A stretch of DNA of 64,000 nt, taken from the NCBI GenBank assembly GCA_037952775.1, contig JBANAY010000004.1:7874001-7938000 (forward strand), read 5' to 3'. Both the position numbers and the translations under genes were made by a program. Below are positions 11,311 through 23,748 of this stretch, one piece after another; the first letter of the stretch is position 1, and every line of letters starts with the position of its first letter. Origin of the DNA: Clonostachys chloroleuca (lineage: Eukaryota > Ascomycota > Sordariomycetes > Hypocreales > Bionectriaceae). Under the pieces are notes generated by a model, which worked only from the letters and a program-made list of their open reading frames with translations, searched no databases and was not told the DNA's origin.

Positions 11311-12012
11311 CTAACCACCAAATGGAACGAGTTTACCGTCAATTCTGACAGATTTGTCCTCGTTGTTGAGTTGCATGGTGCCAATATCCCCCTTCGCCTT
11401 AGGTACATCTTGCATGTTGTGATACCTAACCGTCGCCTCTTTGCCAGTGAAGCCCTTGATGACTGCCTTCATCTTATCTTCTAGCTTTTGTATATCCGCC
11501 TTGGGCAGGTCTGGGTAGGCGGTGGCAACCTCCGGCGCGCTTAGCCAAGCTCTCAAGTTCTTCTGACCCTTGCCTCCAATATCCACCTTGATCTTGTTCC
11601 AAAGTGTATCCATCGAGTGGTCGATTGCGAAGAAGTGAGCCAACAGCTTGTCCTTGTCGGTCGGCTGAGCAGCGTCACCAACGACAACTAGTCCGTAGCA
11701 GGTCACCAGATGCTCAGTCCAGGCGCCCTCCCACTTAATAACTTGAGCGTAAGACTTGAATGCATCGGGCTTAACCAAATCGTACCCATCAGGTATGCTG
11801 GTCTCAGCCAGTGGTTGGAAGGTATCACGCTTTGGTGCCCTCTTGCGACAATACGCGCTCATTTTGGCCCAGAACTGAGCAGACAAGCCGAGATCTGCGA
11901 ACGGAGTGTCGGCATTTTCGGTCGATAGCTGGTTGTTTACTGCTACACCGCTTGCGAGGCCAGCAAGTGTTGTGCCCACGAGTAGAGCCGAAAAGGGATT
12001 AAGGAGATGCAT
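11311..12012 (-). CDS. secreted protein of unknown function, 233 aa
   Basis: Intronless. An N-terminal signal peptide (residues 1 to about 23, hydrophobic core SALLVGTTLAGLASGVA) is followed by a soluble domain rich in Lys and Asp with only two cysteines (AYCRK and VTCYG), which could form one disulfide. There are no membrane helices, no repeats and no catalytic motif I recognise. The C-terminus (VRIDGKLVPFGG) is compact. It is probably an extracellular or wall-associated protein. It stands alone, with more than 1 kb of empty DNA on each side. Confidence 0.7.
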   Translation of the reverse strand: MHLLNPFSALLVGTTLAGLASGVAVNNQLSTENADTPFADLGLSAQFWAKMSAYCRKRAPKRDTFQPLAETSIPDGYDLVKPDAFKSYAQVIKWEGAWTEHLVTCYGLVVVGDAAQPTDKDKLLAHFFAIDHSMDTLWNKIKVDIGGKGQKNLRAWLSAPEVATAYPDLPKADIQKLEDKMKAVIKGFTGKEATVRYHNMQDVPKAKGDIGTMQLNNEDKSVRIDGKLVPFGG

Positions 12013-13289
12013 CTTGGGTATTGAATATGGGTAACACGATGTGCAAGAACGTTCAGATCATTGTGTTTAGTTTAAGGACATGGGAAATAGTGCGAGTGAC
12101 ATTCTTTACATATACCAATTCCCACACTATGAATCATGTCCGATCAGAAACCTAATTATGCCGAATGATTCATCCCCCTTGCATTGCGGGCCTCGGCTCA
12201 ATACTATGAAGCAGTGTAGAAGATAGCCGACACCTGGGTTCAAGGGTTAGAGTCCCAGCGTATAGCTAGACATTACCTAGTTTCCATAGATATTTCCGAT
12301 CTCTCTATGACGATCGGTTACCCAACCAGGCACTCAGAGGAATGCTTTTGCACAGGTATATAATCTAGGCACTGTAAACACTATTTGGTCTCGGATCAAG
12401 GCCCCGGCTCCCGTGGCTTGGGGGTTTCGGATTTCATTCGTCGAGCATGTAATCTTCCGAAACTGTCTTTGTTAACATAGTCACTCTCAGAAACAAAATG
12501 ACCTCAGTACCGAGTCTATAGTCTCAGATAGTACCTCATACATCTAAAAGCAAGCGGCAAGGCAATCTTTCATCAGGGCGGCGATGACCTGCCAAGACTC
12601 TGCCCTCATTGAAATGCCAGCGGGCTCGCATTCTACGAATATGGTAAGAGAGGCATCAACGACCATTGAATTCCTGTACTGATATACGTTAGCCTCAGGG
12701 AGCTCAAATTCCGTTTCCCACCTTTGTTGCAGTCCAATCCGGATGTCAATCTGGTCAAAACTGAAGTCCCAAGCCACATTCCATTCCATTGCATGAAAAA
12801 GTCTCCCTTGTACTGGTAGAAGTTGAATATCACTGGTTTGACGCATTCCTGGGCCAACCCCTCGTCTCAAAATCAAACATTAACTTCTAAACACATACCA
12901 ATCGTATAATTATGATAAAGGACATAACCGAATCATATGCTCAAGTCCTGCCATGTTATGCAAGATCTTAGTTCGCTGGAACTCTACGAAGTCTTGATCT
13001 CACTAACGAGAGTAGACTTCCAACCCTCGCTGTCAAGGGGGAGTGCCCTCGTAGGTTACCATCCAGATGCAGCTAGGTGCCGACAGAATGGTCGGATACA
13101 TCAGCTGCGGGCATGCTTTGTTTGTGGTTACCCCATGGTGTTTAGCGATGACGAAGTCTTCACTCTCCGTCACAGCCAGGCTTGCCTACCTGTGTAAATT
13201 GCATGCGATATGGGTAGGGCAGGAAACATTGCTTGAGTGTTTACACCTCAGTATGAATAATTAGCTGTATATTTATGTCATCCTAGCAA
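12013..13289. other. intergenic with coding-like fragments on the minus strand
   Basis: Most of this stretch is featureless. Two minus-strand pieces read like protein: about 12541-12860 and about 13030-13190. Neither can be linked to an intact gene with a start and stop, so they may be gene remnants. Confidence 0.35.
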
Positions 13290-14836
13290 TCATTCAGGCA
13301 CAAAATCCGCTACTTCGCCCTCTGAATCGAGTTCCAATGCCAGCTCTTCCTGAGGCACGGGATATCTGCTGTCATTCAAAGGAAACAACTCAGGGAAGGT
13401 ATGCTTGGACCTTACTCTATGAAGCAACTTAAAAAGATACTTTTTGTCCCTCAGATATCTTTACCAGACGTAGTCGGCATTCTTCCAAGACCTCGAGTTC
13501 GCAAAATAGCCAGAATGGCCCCGAAAGTAAGTCAGTTCGTTAAAGCCTGCGTACTCGAGGTTGTGGCCATCTTTCAGCAAAGAGGGAAAAAAATCATACC
13601 ACACGCCGCCATCGACGTGAATCTTGACTTCTTCCAGTCTTATCCGTTGAATGAGAAGCTGCTCACCATGACTACCCTGCATCGCTTTCAAAGATGAGAC
13701 ACTCGCATATACCCGATGAAGCCACAGAGCCTTGAGTCGCTTGAAAACTGGAATGTTTCTTTCCGCAAGATAATCAAGGTCCAGGAAGTGGGTTGCGCCC
13801 ACCGCAAGTGACTCGAGATTCGGGCATGCGGAGATGGACTCCCAGAGTGGTCTCTGGTGCTCTCTGTTGGGGTAGATGTCTTGAAGCGGGCTTTGAAGAA
13901 ACTCGTTGTTGTCGTGGGGAATGGCGTCTCATCTTCTTCGTCTCGCACTGTATTCCTATCTCCGAATTGGCCAGTTTGATCGCTAATGCCAATGTTGAGA
14001 TGTTTGAGGCGGTCCCGGGCCGTCTGGTCTAAGCAACTGACCACTTCTCCGACATTATGCGTGCATGGTAGGGAGAGAGAAAGGTCTGTCAGGGTGCTCA
14101 AAGCAGGTGATAGAAAGCCATGCCGAAGAATTGCGGTTATGTTCTTAATGATTTGCAAATCGATGCAGTCCACTTTGGCTTCTGGGTCGGTGCGGAGTTG
14201 GCTGTGAAGTGGCAGCCTTATCGCCTTTGGATATGAGAGTTTCAGTGCCTCAACGCCCTCGATATTGTCAAAGAGACTTCTTAGGGCTGAATAAGGAAGC
14301 GTTCTCTCATCAAGCTCCGGCGCCAAAGGAAATGCTGTCTCCTGCCGGTCTAAAAGCCGGTCAGAGTAGATTGGTTGACCAGTCTCTTGATCATCTCCTC
14401 TGCAGGATCTTTGGTATCTGATTGAATGAGTTATTTTTGGAATCAACAACTATCCGACGAGTCTTCGAGCCTTTGCCACACATGTAGCGTTGATAGCCAT
14501 CTCGAGGTTTCTGCCTTCATCCTCCAAAGACGCTCTCCACCAGTGATGTTCCCGCAGAATAGCAGTGGAAGCCATGTTCCACTCATGGGACACTAGGCGG
14601 AGATTCAAGAGCGTTCTGAGATTGATTTTCACCTTGTAGAAGATTGTTTCGTGTTCTGGATAACCCGTCAGCCAATAGGGCCTTCCCCCCTCGAAGCTAG
14701 CCATCCTAGAAGGCTCACACTGCTTGAAAACCTCCCAGCTACTATCGCTATAGAGCTTCTCCGGCCAACGCAGCATGAACACAGGCTCCAGCAATTGCAA
14801 GACAATATTAGAAACGACTTCAGGTGGTAACGCCAT
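13290..14836 (-). pseudogene. F-box/LRR-like fungal protein, apparently disrupted
   Basis: The N-terminus (MALPPEVVSNIVLQLLEP, then LLNLRLVSHEW) has the fungal F-box pattern. The middle (LTDLSLSLPCTHNVGEVV, RLKHLNIGI) and end (YPNREHQRPLWE, NLESLAVGATHFLDLD, LWLHRVYAS) match the large family of fungal F-box proteins with leucine-rich C-termini. The frame is broken. A TAG occurs in frame at 14450-14452, although a 132-nt GT-AG intron (14350-14481) could remove it. Near 13925 the frame must shift by -1 at a CCCC run. A clean 54-nt intron (13411-13464) then joins to the end at 13290. F-box proteins act as substrate adaptors of SCF ubiquitin ligases. It may instead be an intact gene with unusual introns or a sequencing error at the homopolymer. 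Confidence 0.55.
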
Positions 14837-15240
14837 TTCTTAGATGCGTAAGCCTAAGTGGAGATCAATTTGATTATGGCTTTAATACCCTCCCCCATCC
14901 GGTCGTTGGATTCTTTGGACAGAGTATGAAGGCGGATGGTTGAAAGCCAGGACTTCCGACGCTGCTTCTGTTCTGCGGCGTTTTGATCTAATAAGCAACT
15001 TTTTAATCCCTCGTGATCAAACAATCTAATTACCCTACACTCCTGCCGTGTATACTTAGCAACTCATGTATCTTTCTGTCTAGCTGACATATTCCCTTCA
15101 CAGTAGCCCTACGAAATTTAATTTTGATCCCGTTGAAGTCAAGACTTAAGATACAGATTAGTCTAGCTGCTCACTAACCATAGTCTAGCACAGGGATGTG
15201 TTGACAGTTGCCGATGAGCTCACCCCATGATGTCAACGTT
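14837..15240. other. intergenic, no gene
   Basis: This is the upstream flank of the F-box-like gene and the 3' flank of the transcription factor. Nothing else was seen. Confidence 0.5.
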
Positions 15241-17895
15241 TTACATATCATCCAACATCCGCATTAGCTGATGATGATTATAATACCAGCTTCCAAGGTT
15301 TGAGCTCTGAGGGTCCACACCTGCTCCAAAGAGACCAAGGGATAGTTGTTCTTGGGACTCCAGAGTGCTTGTAGCGATGATGCTACTTGGCGCCTGCTGA
15401 TAGTCGCCAGAGTCAGGTTGAGGAAATTGGGGTAGGGTGAAAGGCACAATCCCAGAACTCTGTGTCATTGTTGTGGCATTCATGGAATTCTCGGAAGCCC
15501 ACGGCGCAGACAGGTCTGTTTGGCCTGGTGTCTGGTCTGATTTGGACCTCGCGTCAAGGTATCTGACGGCAGCATCGTACAACGCCCTAAACAAACGGAG
15601 ATAATTCTTCGGTGCAGCATCCACGACGCATGCAACCATCGACTCTATGCTGTCAATACAATCCTGGAGATACTCGAGGTCGGAGGCTTCAGACGTCTCT
15701 ATGACGTGACAGAAGAGGGTGGTGAATGGCACAAACGGGGCCTGGACAAGTGACCTAAATGCGAAGAAAATTAGCATGTACGTAAATAAATACAGCCATG
15801 AATTCTTCAATTGAGTACTTCTATGAGGGATCTGACCTACCAGTTGACATGAAGGCTCGCGCCTATTGAGTTCTTGGCTTCTCTGCTAAATAAGACCAGC
15901 GTCGTGCTCAATTCGGACATGGCAGCTCTAGCGACCTCAAGACACTCGTCCGATATGCTTCGTCCGGGAACATTTGGCTTGATGCTGCGGTACACAAGAG
16001 TCAGTGTAGACAAGTTGATAACGCGGTCGATTTTCCAAATCAGCGAATTGGGGCCACGATGTCGATTCGGTCCCCAAGCTTCAATAAACCTCCGCTGTGA
16101 GAGTCAGCCACAGGCTCTGGGAATGGATGTACTATTGTAAAGCAAATATTCGGGGCGTCCGGGTACAAGTATAAAATGACGAACCTGCACTTCAGTCTCA
16201 ATGTCCATGACCTTTTTTATCTCTGCCGCCAACTCATATGCCCGCGATACACGGCTGTGCTCCGACTTCGAAAGACTACCGGGGCTATACAAATCATCAT
16301 AGAGACTCCCTTGAATTTGTGCCGTTTTTATCCATGTTGGGAAAACTGCACGAAGATAAGTATCGCAGTTGTCACTTGCTTGCACGGGCGGGATGGTTAT
16401 ATCTTGGTCTCGGACGGTCGATGATCGTCCGATACGTAAAGCTAATAGTCTCTCAGTTGAATAGATCGCCCAGAATAACCAAGTCGTCTGACTTTTCTTT
16501 TCGTTTGACTCAGGCTGAAGAGGAACAGCGCTATGGTATCCAAGGGTTTGCGCGCTGTGAACAGCGGTGCAAATGAACATCCAAGCCATCGATATTTTTG
16601 AGATTTGCAAGCAATATGTTGCCTTTGCTAAGCGTTAGCGTTCAAATCACATAAAAAGCTAGAAACAAGTATACATCTTACAGCCATGCTCATAGCATAT
16701 ACAAGGTCCATATTTGAACTAATGTGGAAGCGAATGTTTAGTAGAACAGTCTCGAGGTTATCTCGGCACAGGAATGCTTGCTCCTCGTAGTCTTTCTTCA
16801 CGTTAACATCTTCGACCAGGCTCGAGCACTCGCAAAACAGCCAGAACAGGCCAGCAAAGACAATTATTTGTTCCAGTTCAGTTGGCGGGCCTGGGGAACA
16901 CATCCGAATCACGTAGTGCGTGAACTGGTCCAAATTTTGAAATTCGTATATCCACATTCCGAGAACGAAGCGATCCTCTATTCATGCAATTCCTGTCAAT
17001 GACCTTAACGCCACCCCAAAGATTGTGATACGTACCCTGAGCCATTCGGAGACAGCCAAATATTTTCTCCATTGGGGGAAGAGGAAGGTCCCGAAGATCG
17101 GAACTAGAAGGAAGTAACCTCGCATGAGGGAAAACGCTACCCAGGGAGTCCGACTTCTGTTTTTGCGACTTCACAATATCGTGCAAAGTTTCCAGGACTA
17201 GAGTCATCTCGCCTCTCACTTCAGAGGCCGAGTTTCCGCCTATCGCATTTTGAAGAAACGTAGCGGCAAATTGGGCGTGCCCAAATAAGGAAGACTCGCC
17301 TTCATACTCCGTTTTAGGAGAATCAGCCAAAGCATCTATGCTTTCTTCTGCTCCGAGGTGCGGGGCTGATGCCGCGTTTGGTGATGTATTCATTGATGGA
17401 CAGCCGATATTCGGTGTTGATTTCTGGGATGTTTTCAGGATTTGATCCATTTGCGAACGTGTTTCAGTCACGATCTCAGTAAGGTCATCTAGACGAGCCA
17501 TGATATGACTGATGTTGGTTTCTCTGCAAAATTGTCAGTCGAAAACATATATGTTCCATGTTTCGACAAGCGTACAGATTGTCCGAGACTCTCACACGTT
17601 GCCTTCTTGGTTTAATCTTTTGGCCTTGCTCATATGAGCACAAGGCCTTCACCCTCGTACACTGAGCACATGGTAGGCCACGACTACATCTGGTCTGAAG
17701 GGGGTCAATAACCTGGAGGTTCGATAGGTCTCACGAATTCAAGGTACACCAACCTTGCGCTGACGACAACGGTCACACTATACGATTATTAGTTCCTATT
17801 TCTCTTCATCAATTGATGTCGCCACGCACAGCCAACTTCTGGGCGTCCGTCGGAGCGTCTTGGGCTTGCTCGTTATCTTCACAATGTCTATCCAT
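15241..17895 (-). CDS. Zn2Cys6 fungal-specific transcription factor, 732 aa, seven introns
   Basis: I read complement(17830..17895, 17754..17777, 17576..17694, 17036..17523, 16682..16977, 16185..16622, 15841..16094, 15241..15754); the total is 2199 nt and every junction keeps phase. The Zn2Cys6 cluster (C-x2-C-x6-C-x5-C-x2-C-x6-C, residues about 23-49, CDRCRQRK then CSRGLPCAQC) is assembled across two tiny introns, as is common in this class. A central fungal_trans (PF04082-like) region contains SMAATYCLQISKISMAWMF and LFWAIYSTERLLALRIGR. It is a nuclear DNA-binding regulator. It is divergent from the ABC transporter gene, with which it shares a 741-bp promoter; this suggests, but does not prove, that it controls that transporter and itself. 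Confidence 0.88.
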
Positions 17896-18110
17896 ATTCT
17901 TAGGTGGGCCTTCCCTTGAAGATGCCGTCCGGTCTCCGGCTCTATGGGAAGAGGATATCAGAGGGGCGAGGGGACAAATGATGGACCTCAATGGTTGGGT
18001 GAGGAATGGAACCAGTACGGCGGCTCTGGGACAACTCTGCCGGGAGGAGTGATGTAGATTACATAGAGGCAGAGGGGGAAGATAAGGGGCTAACGGAGTT
18101 TAATGGGCTC

Positions 18111-18119
18111 CGGATGCCG
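18111..18119. promoter_or_regulatory. CGG-N3-CCG inverted repeat, candidate Zn2Cys6 site
   Basis: The sequence is CGGATGCCG. The half-sites are inverted and separated by three bases. It sits midway between the divergent starts. Confidence 0.4.
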
Positions 18120-18163
18120 TTAGTGTACCAATGGCAATCATTTTGCAAGTGCCTTTCTTCCAT

Positions 18164-18172
18164 CGGAGCCCG
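18164..18172. promoter_or_regulatory. CGG-N3-CCG inverted repeat, candidate Zn2Cys6 site
   Basis: The sequence is CGGAGCCCG, with the same architecture and spacing as the site 53 bp upstream. Confidence 0.4.
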
Positions 18173-18636
18173 AGGAAGCCGGTTGTGGAACATCTTGACT
18201 CATCGCGGCCGCCAAGAGACTGACAAACCCCATAGTCGTCTTGCACTGGTTGATTGGCCACTGCAATAATTAGTAAGTGATAACCCACTTTAGCAGCAAA
18301 GCCTGCCTGATGCTCTGACGAGGCGATACTTGGCCATCGGTGGTTTTGTCCCATTTGGCGCCGAAGACGCGAGTTGACAGGCACCTGTTACTAGAAACGA
18401 GGTAGAAATGTAGCATGTATAATTTGATTGAATCCTGGCTCATTGCCATTGTGATTCTTCTCATACTTTTATTTTACACGTCACTGTCTCCTAATTTCTT
18501 GTCAAGACGGCCAAACAGACTTGATTTTGACTGCATCGTGTATAATCCTGTGGCCTCTTCACCAACACGCCCAATAGGGCTTTCCCTTTTCTATCTCTTT
18601 TTCCTCGATTAATTCTGGAAATCTTGGATTGCCAAG

Positions 18637-21600
18637 ATGAAGCAAGAAAACGAAAAGCAGGGCACTGCAGCCACTCGCATCGTCGAGGATCCCGCGAATC
18701 CCATCGACCAAGTTTCAGCCTTCAGTGGATTTTTCGTACGTCTTTCGGTCCTCAGTCCTTTACAAAAAGATTATCAAGTTCTTTTTCATTCATATACTGA
18801 CTCACATCTTCTCGATAAAAGCGAGTGTTCAGGTATGGCGCACCAAGCGACTATGTGCTTGAAGTAATTGGAATCCTGGCCGCAATCGGATCAGGCATTT
18901 CCTTGGCTCTTGTCAATATCGTTCTCGGAGACTTCATCAATCTGCTTGTCGAAGTGACCTCTGGAGATTCAATACCGGACGACTTTATGTCGCGGGTCAG
19001 CTCAGCCGCGTGAGTGTCTTCCAGCCCAAAAATTCCGCTCAATTTAGACTGCTAATGCTGGTCCATTCCCCCTCAGACTTCGGTTTGTCTACATCGGCAT
19101 TGCTCGGTTCGCCTTCACTTATCTCTACGCCTCGCTCTTTACCTATGTCGCCTACCATCTCACCAGAAATATTCGGCACAGCTATCTCCGCGCTGCTCTG
19201 AGCCAAGAGATTGCGTTCTTTGATGGGGGTCAATCAGGATCCATTTCAATGCAGGCAACTTCCAATGGAAAGTTAATACAGGCTGGAATCACAGAAAAGC
19301 TGGGTCTCTGTGTACAAGCCACCTCGACATTTGGGGCAGCCTTTGTCATCGCCTTCATCAGCCAATGGAAACTAACGCTGATCACATTGTGCATCGTCCC
19401 AGCCGTGTTTTTGACTGTCGTTGCCGCGTCTACCGTAGATGCCGGGATCGAGACTAATATCCTCAAGATATACGGACAGGCTGGAAGCTACGCCGAGAAT
19501 GTACTCGCGGGCATCCGGACGGTACATGCCTTCAGGCTCTGGGATCATGTAGGCGTCAAATATGAGGCCTTCCTTGACAGAGCCTACAAACGTGGGATGA
19601 AGAAGAATTTCCTCTACGGGATCCTGTTCGGTGCAGAATTCTTCATTGTTAATTCCGGAATCGGTCTCGCGTTTTGGCAAGGCATCAGGATGATGGGAAG
19701 AGGAGAGATTGCGGAAATTGGCACCGTCTTCACGTCAGTTATTATGACTCGATTCCGCGAATCTGGCTAACCCTCGAGCAGAGTCGTTTTTTCTATCATT
19801 GTTGCGGCGACGATGATTGCCTCCATAGCTCCCCATACGATCGCTTTCAGCCGTGCGGCGACCGCCGCCGCCGAGCTATTCACCCTGATTGATAGGAAAT
19901 CTCAACTAGACCCTTTTGACGATAAGGGTGAGCGACCTAGCAGTGTTGAAGGATCGATCGACATGAGGGACGTAGAATTTTGTTACCCTTCCCGGCCAGA
20001 AGCTACTGTCCTGCGAGATTTCAGCCTTCATATTCCAGCAGGCAAGGTCACCGCTCTTGTGGTAAGCTGTGTAGAAGGTTACCTCCTTGGAAATTTCGCT
20101 AACATCATTCAAAGGGGCCCAGCGGTTCTGGCAAAAGCACAATTATTGGACTACTCGAGAGATGGTATAGCTTAACGTCCGGCAGCATCCAACTAGACGG
20201 CACCGAACTCGACCAATTAAACCTGAAGTGGCTGAGGACAAACATCCGGCTTGTCCAACAGGTACGCAAACTTGATCGAGTTGTGTCAACTAATCCTCGA
20301 TGAGAATCAGAACTGATCTGGAACTAGGAACCTGTCTTGTTTAACACAACAGTGTTTGAGAATATCGCCAACGGCTTAGTAGGAACCGAATGGGAGGACT
20401 GTTCTGCCGAAGAGAAGGCTCAGCGAGTTGAAAACGCCGCAAAACTTGCCTTTGCGCACGACTTTATTCTCGAGTTGCCGCAAAAATACGATACAAGGAT
20501 AGGCGAGAGAGGTGGGCTTCTGTCGGGCGGACAGAAGCAAAGGATTGCTATCGCTCGCAGTGTAATCTCTGAACCGAAAATTCTTTTGCTCGATGAAGCA
20601 ACAAGCGCCCTCGACCCCAAGGCTGAGGGCATCGTGCAGCAAGCATTGGATAACGCCTCTAAAAATCGTACCACGATCACGATAGCCCACAAGCTGTCCA
20701 CCATCCGCCATGCACACAACATTGTTGTCATGTCAACTGGTGGAATCGTTGAGCAAGGCACTCATGCAGAACTGGTATCCTCTGGCGGCTTATATTCGAG
20801 CCTTGTTCACGCTCAGGACCTCTCGGCTTCCCCGGAGAGCAACACAGATGAATCAAGCTCCGACGAGGATGCCGTCGAAGAGATAAAGCTCGACCTTCGG
20901 CAGTCCCTCACCAAAGTTCATACCAAGGATGTTGAAAACTTGGAGCTATTGAAGGATCGTGAAGATTATGACCTTCACGAACCGATGGGGCTAATGCGAA
21001 ACGTAACTCGACTGATTATGAAAACACCTGAGCTGGCAATCTGGTACATCATCAGCTTTGGTACCAGCGCGATTGGCGGTATGTCCCCTTGCGGCAATAC
21101 CTTTAAACTAGAAGAAAAAGAAGCTAATACAGAACCAACAGGTGCCATCTTTCCCGCCCAAGCCATTCTCCTTGGACATGTCTTGGATGTTACGAACGCT
21201 CCAAATATGGTTTCTCGCGGAAGTTTCTACGCACTCATGTTTTTCGTCATGGCAGTTGCCAGCCTAGTCGTCTACTTCGTCATGGGTTGGGCGACGAATA
21301 TCATAGCGCAGGTAAGTGAACTCTCACTCTGATCCATCAATCGAAACGAACTGAATGCTGATTATTTGTGACCGCTCCAGTCGCTCAGTAGACGTGTCCG
21401 GAAAGAAATGTTGAGCTCGATTATCAAACAGGACTTGCGCTTTTTCGATCGACCGGAGAATACGGTCGGCGCAATCATCAGTCGAATTGATTCCTATCCC
21501 CAGGCCATCCTGGAGCTTATGGGGATGAATATAGGTATGGTGTTCATATCTGGCGCCATGGTACTCATCAGCGCCATTCTGGCGCTCGCAGTGACCTGGA

Positions 21601-23093
21601 GAGTCGGTGTGGTTGGAGTTTTCGCCGGTCTGCCGCCACTCCTTCTCGCTGGATACGCGCGAATCCGTCTCGAGACGAAGATTGACAGTGATATGGGTAA
21701 TGGGCTGGCTGCTAGCTCCTCATTGGCCTCGGAAACCGTCAACGCCATTCGAACCGTCTCGTCTCTCGCTATCGAGCAACGCGTGCTCAATCTCTATGGC
21801 AACGAGCTGGATACTGCTATTAGCAAATCCGCCCCAAGGATGTTCTTTATGATGATCTGGTTTTCATTGACTCAATCCATTGAATACTTCATTCTTACCC
21901 TAGGCTTTTGGTAAGCTGATCAAATCCACCACGCCCCATGTTGGCAGCAGTGAACTGACCAGGAGGATTACGATAGGTGGGGAGCGAAACTCATCGGCGA
22001 AGGGAAAGTCAGTTTCTACGAATTCACTGTTTCGTTCATGGCAATCTATTTCTGCGGCCAGGGAGCCGGCCTGATGTTTAGCTATTCAAGCAGTAAGTCA
22101 ATACCAATTTCAGACAAGGATCAACACATTGGCACTGAGCTCAGCCATCTATATACAGGTTTCACAAAGGGAAATCAAGCAGTGAACCATTACTTCTGGT
22201 TGTTGGGGTTGCAACCAACTATCCGAGAAACCGACGAAAACCAGGGTGTTACTCCACAGAATGGATGCAGCTCTTACAACTTCCAAAACGTCAAGTTTGC
22301 ATACCCATTAGCGCCAAAGAATACAGTCCTAAAGGGCGTATCTCTGAATGTAAGTCTCATCATACAACTGATCAATTGGCTCTTCGATTTTCTGATTTAC
22401 TCTCCTACGCAATAGATCCTCCCCGGGGAGTTTGTCGCTTTTGTAGGTGCATCTGGCTGTGGCAAGAGCACGATGATATCTCTCCTGGAACGGTTTTACG
22501 ATCCTGCAAGTGGATCTATAGTCATCGACTCTGCGCAATCCCTATCTGAAATGAACCCTCATCATTACCGAAAGCACGTCGCGCTCGTACAGCAAGAGCC
22601 TACTCTCTTCCCAGGCTCTATACGGGAAAACATCGCCAACGGGATTGACAACCCCACAGGTGAAAGGGATCATGACGCAGAAATTGAGGCAGCTTGCCGG
22701 GCAGCCAACGCCTGGGACTTTGTGTCTTCCCTCCCGGAAGGCCTCGAAACCCCATGTGGCACCAGCGGAAGCCAGCTTTCAGGTGGTCAGCGACAGCGCA
22801 TTGCCATTGCACGGGCTCTAGTGAGAAATCCGAATGTCATTCTCCTCGATGAGGCTACGAGTGCACTTGATACCGAGTCCGAACGGGTAGTCCAAGGCGC
22901 TCTTATGACAGCAGCTAAGGCGGGAGATCGCATCACCATCGCGGTTGCACACAGGTTGTCCACTGTCAGGGACGCGAATCGCATTTTCGTCTTCTATCAA
23001 GGGCGGATTGCCGAAGTCGGCACTCATAACGAACTGTTACAGCAGGGTGGAATATACACAAAGATGTGTGAGGCGCAGAGACTCGGTGTCTAA
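18637..23093 (+). CDS. ABC transporter, ABCB/MDR type, 1268 aa, ten introns
   Basis: I read join(18637..18735, 18822..19009, 19077..19733, 19782..20061, 20115..20261, 20328..21078, 21142..21311, 21381..21910, 21977..22092, 22159..22349, 22416..23093); the total is 3807 nt and all phases fit. It is a full transporter with TMD-NBD-TMD-NBD order. NBD1 has Walker [10 protein letters not shown] (about 409-417), signature LSGGQKQR (about 522) and Walker [16 protein letters not shown]2 has Walker [10 protein letters not shown] (about 1054-1062), signature LSGGQRQR (about 1165) and [12 protein letters not shown]. Both ATP sites look complete. The transporter would sit in the plasma membrane and export hydrophobic drugs or metabolites. 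Three introns have lengths divisible by three, so retention would not break the frame. It is divergent from the Zn2Cys6 regulator. Confidence 0.93.
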
Positions 23094-23748
23094 CCCCGGT
23101 ACCCCATGATCATTTTCCAAAAATCAATACAGATGCAAGCGTCATTTAATAAAGTTAAAGGCTTTCGAAGGACATTCAAAACACTCGAGAAACTACACTC
23201 ACAGCAACAACCAACTTGACCATCTAATTATAGATTGTATTATATTAGCGATCAGATCTCGGTTTCAATTTCAAATATTATTCCTCTCCTTGATTTTTCT
23301 TGTGTTTTTGCGGGCTTTCCTCTCTCGATGAATAGAGTCCTTTTTGAGAACAGGGTCATCCAGGCGTACATCTTTATTTGTTATGAAAGAGAACAATCAA
23401 GAGTCAGCAGGAATAAAGGTTACTTTATTGTCAGCTAAGAAGAAAACAATGCAGCCTTTATTGCCACCAGAAAGCAATCAGCTAGGAGACATGATCCACT
23501 ACAGCTTCGGTAGAGAAAACAACCCAACCCCCTTTTGTTCATTCCATCCACCATTTAATCATCGATCGGTTCTCCTCGGTTAACAGTCATGGGTATTACT
23601 ATAAGAACGGTGGAATCCTCAGCAAACCCCCAGTCCTCCACTTTCTCACTCGCCGAAGCCTTACCCAGGGCAAGGTTCTACATCTGTTGAGGCATCCTTC
23701 AATAACAGAGACAACTCTCATACCCCTTGGATCCATGCCTATCAAGGA
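23094..23748. other. intergenic between convergent 3' ends
   Basis: These are the 3' flanks of the ABC transporter and the kinase. The stretch is AT-rich just after the ABC stop. No supported gene was seen. Confidence 0.5.

Larger units (their letters stand above)
17896..18636. promoter_or_regulatory. shared divergent promoter of Zn2Cys6 factor and ABC transporter
   Basis: The 741-bp gap lies between two divergent start codons. It holds two 9-bp inverted sites of the form CGG-N3-CCG (18111-18119 and 18164-18172), 53 bp apart; inverted CGG half-sites are the usual targets of Zn2Cys6 dimers. No ORF in it looks real. Binding by the neighbouring factor is an inference. Confidence 0.55.
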
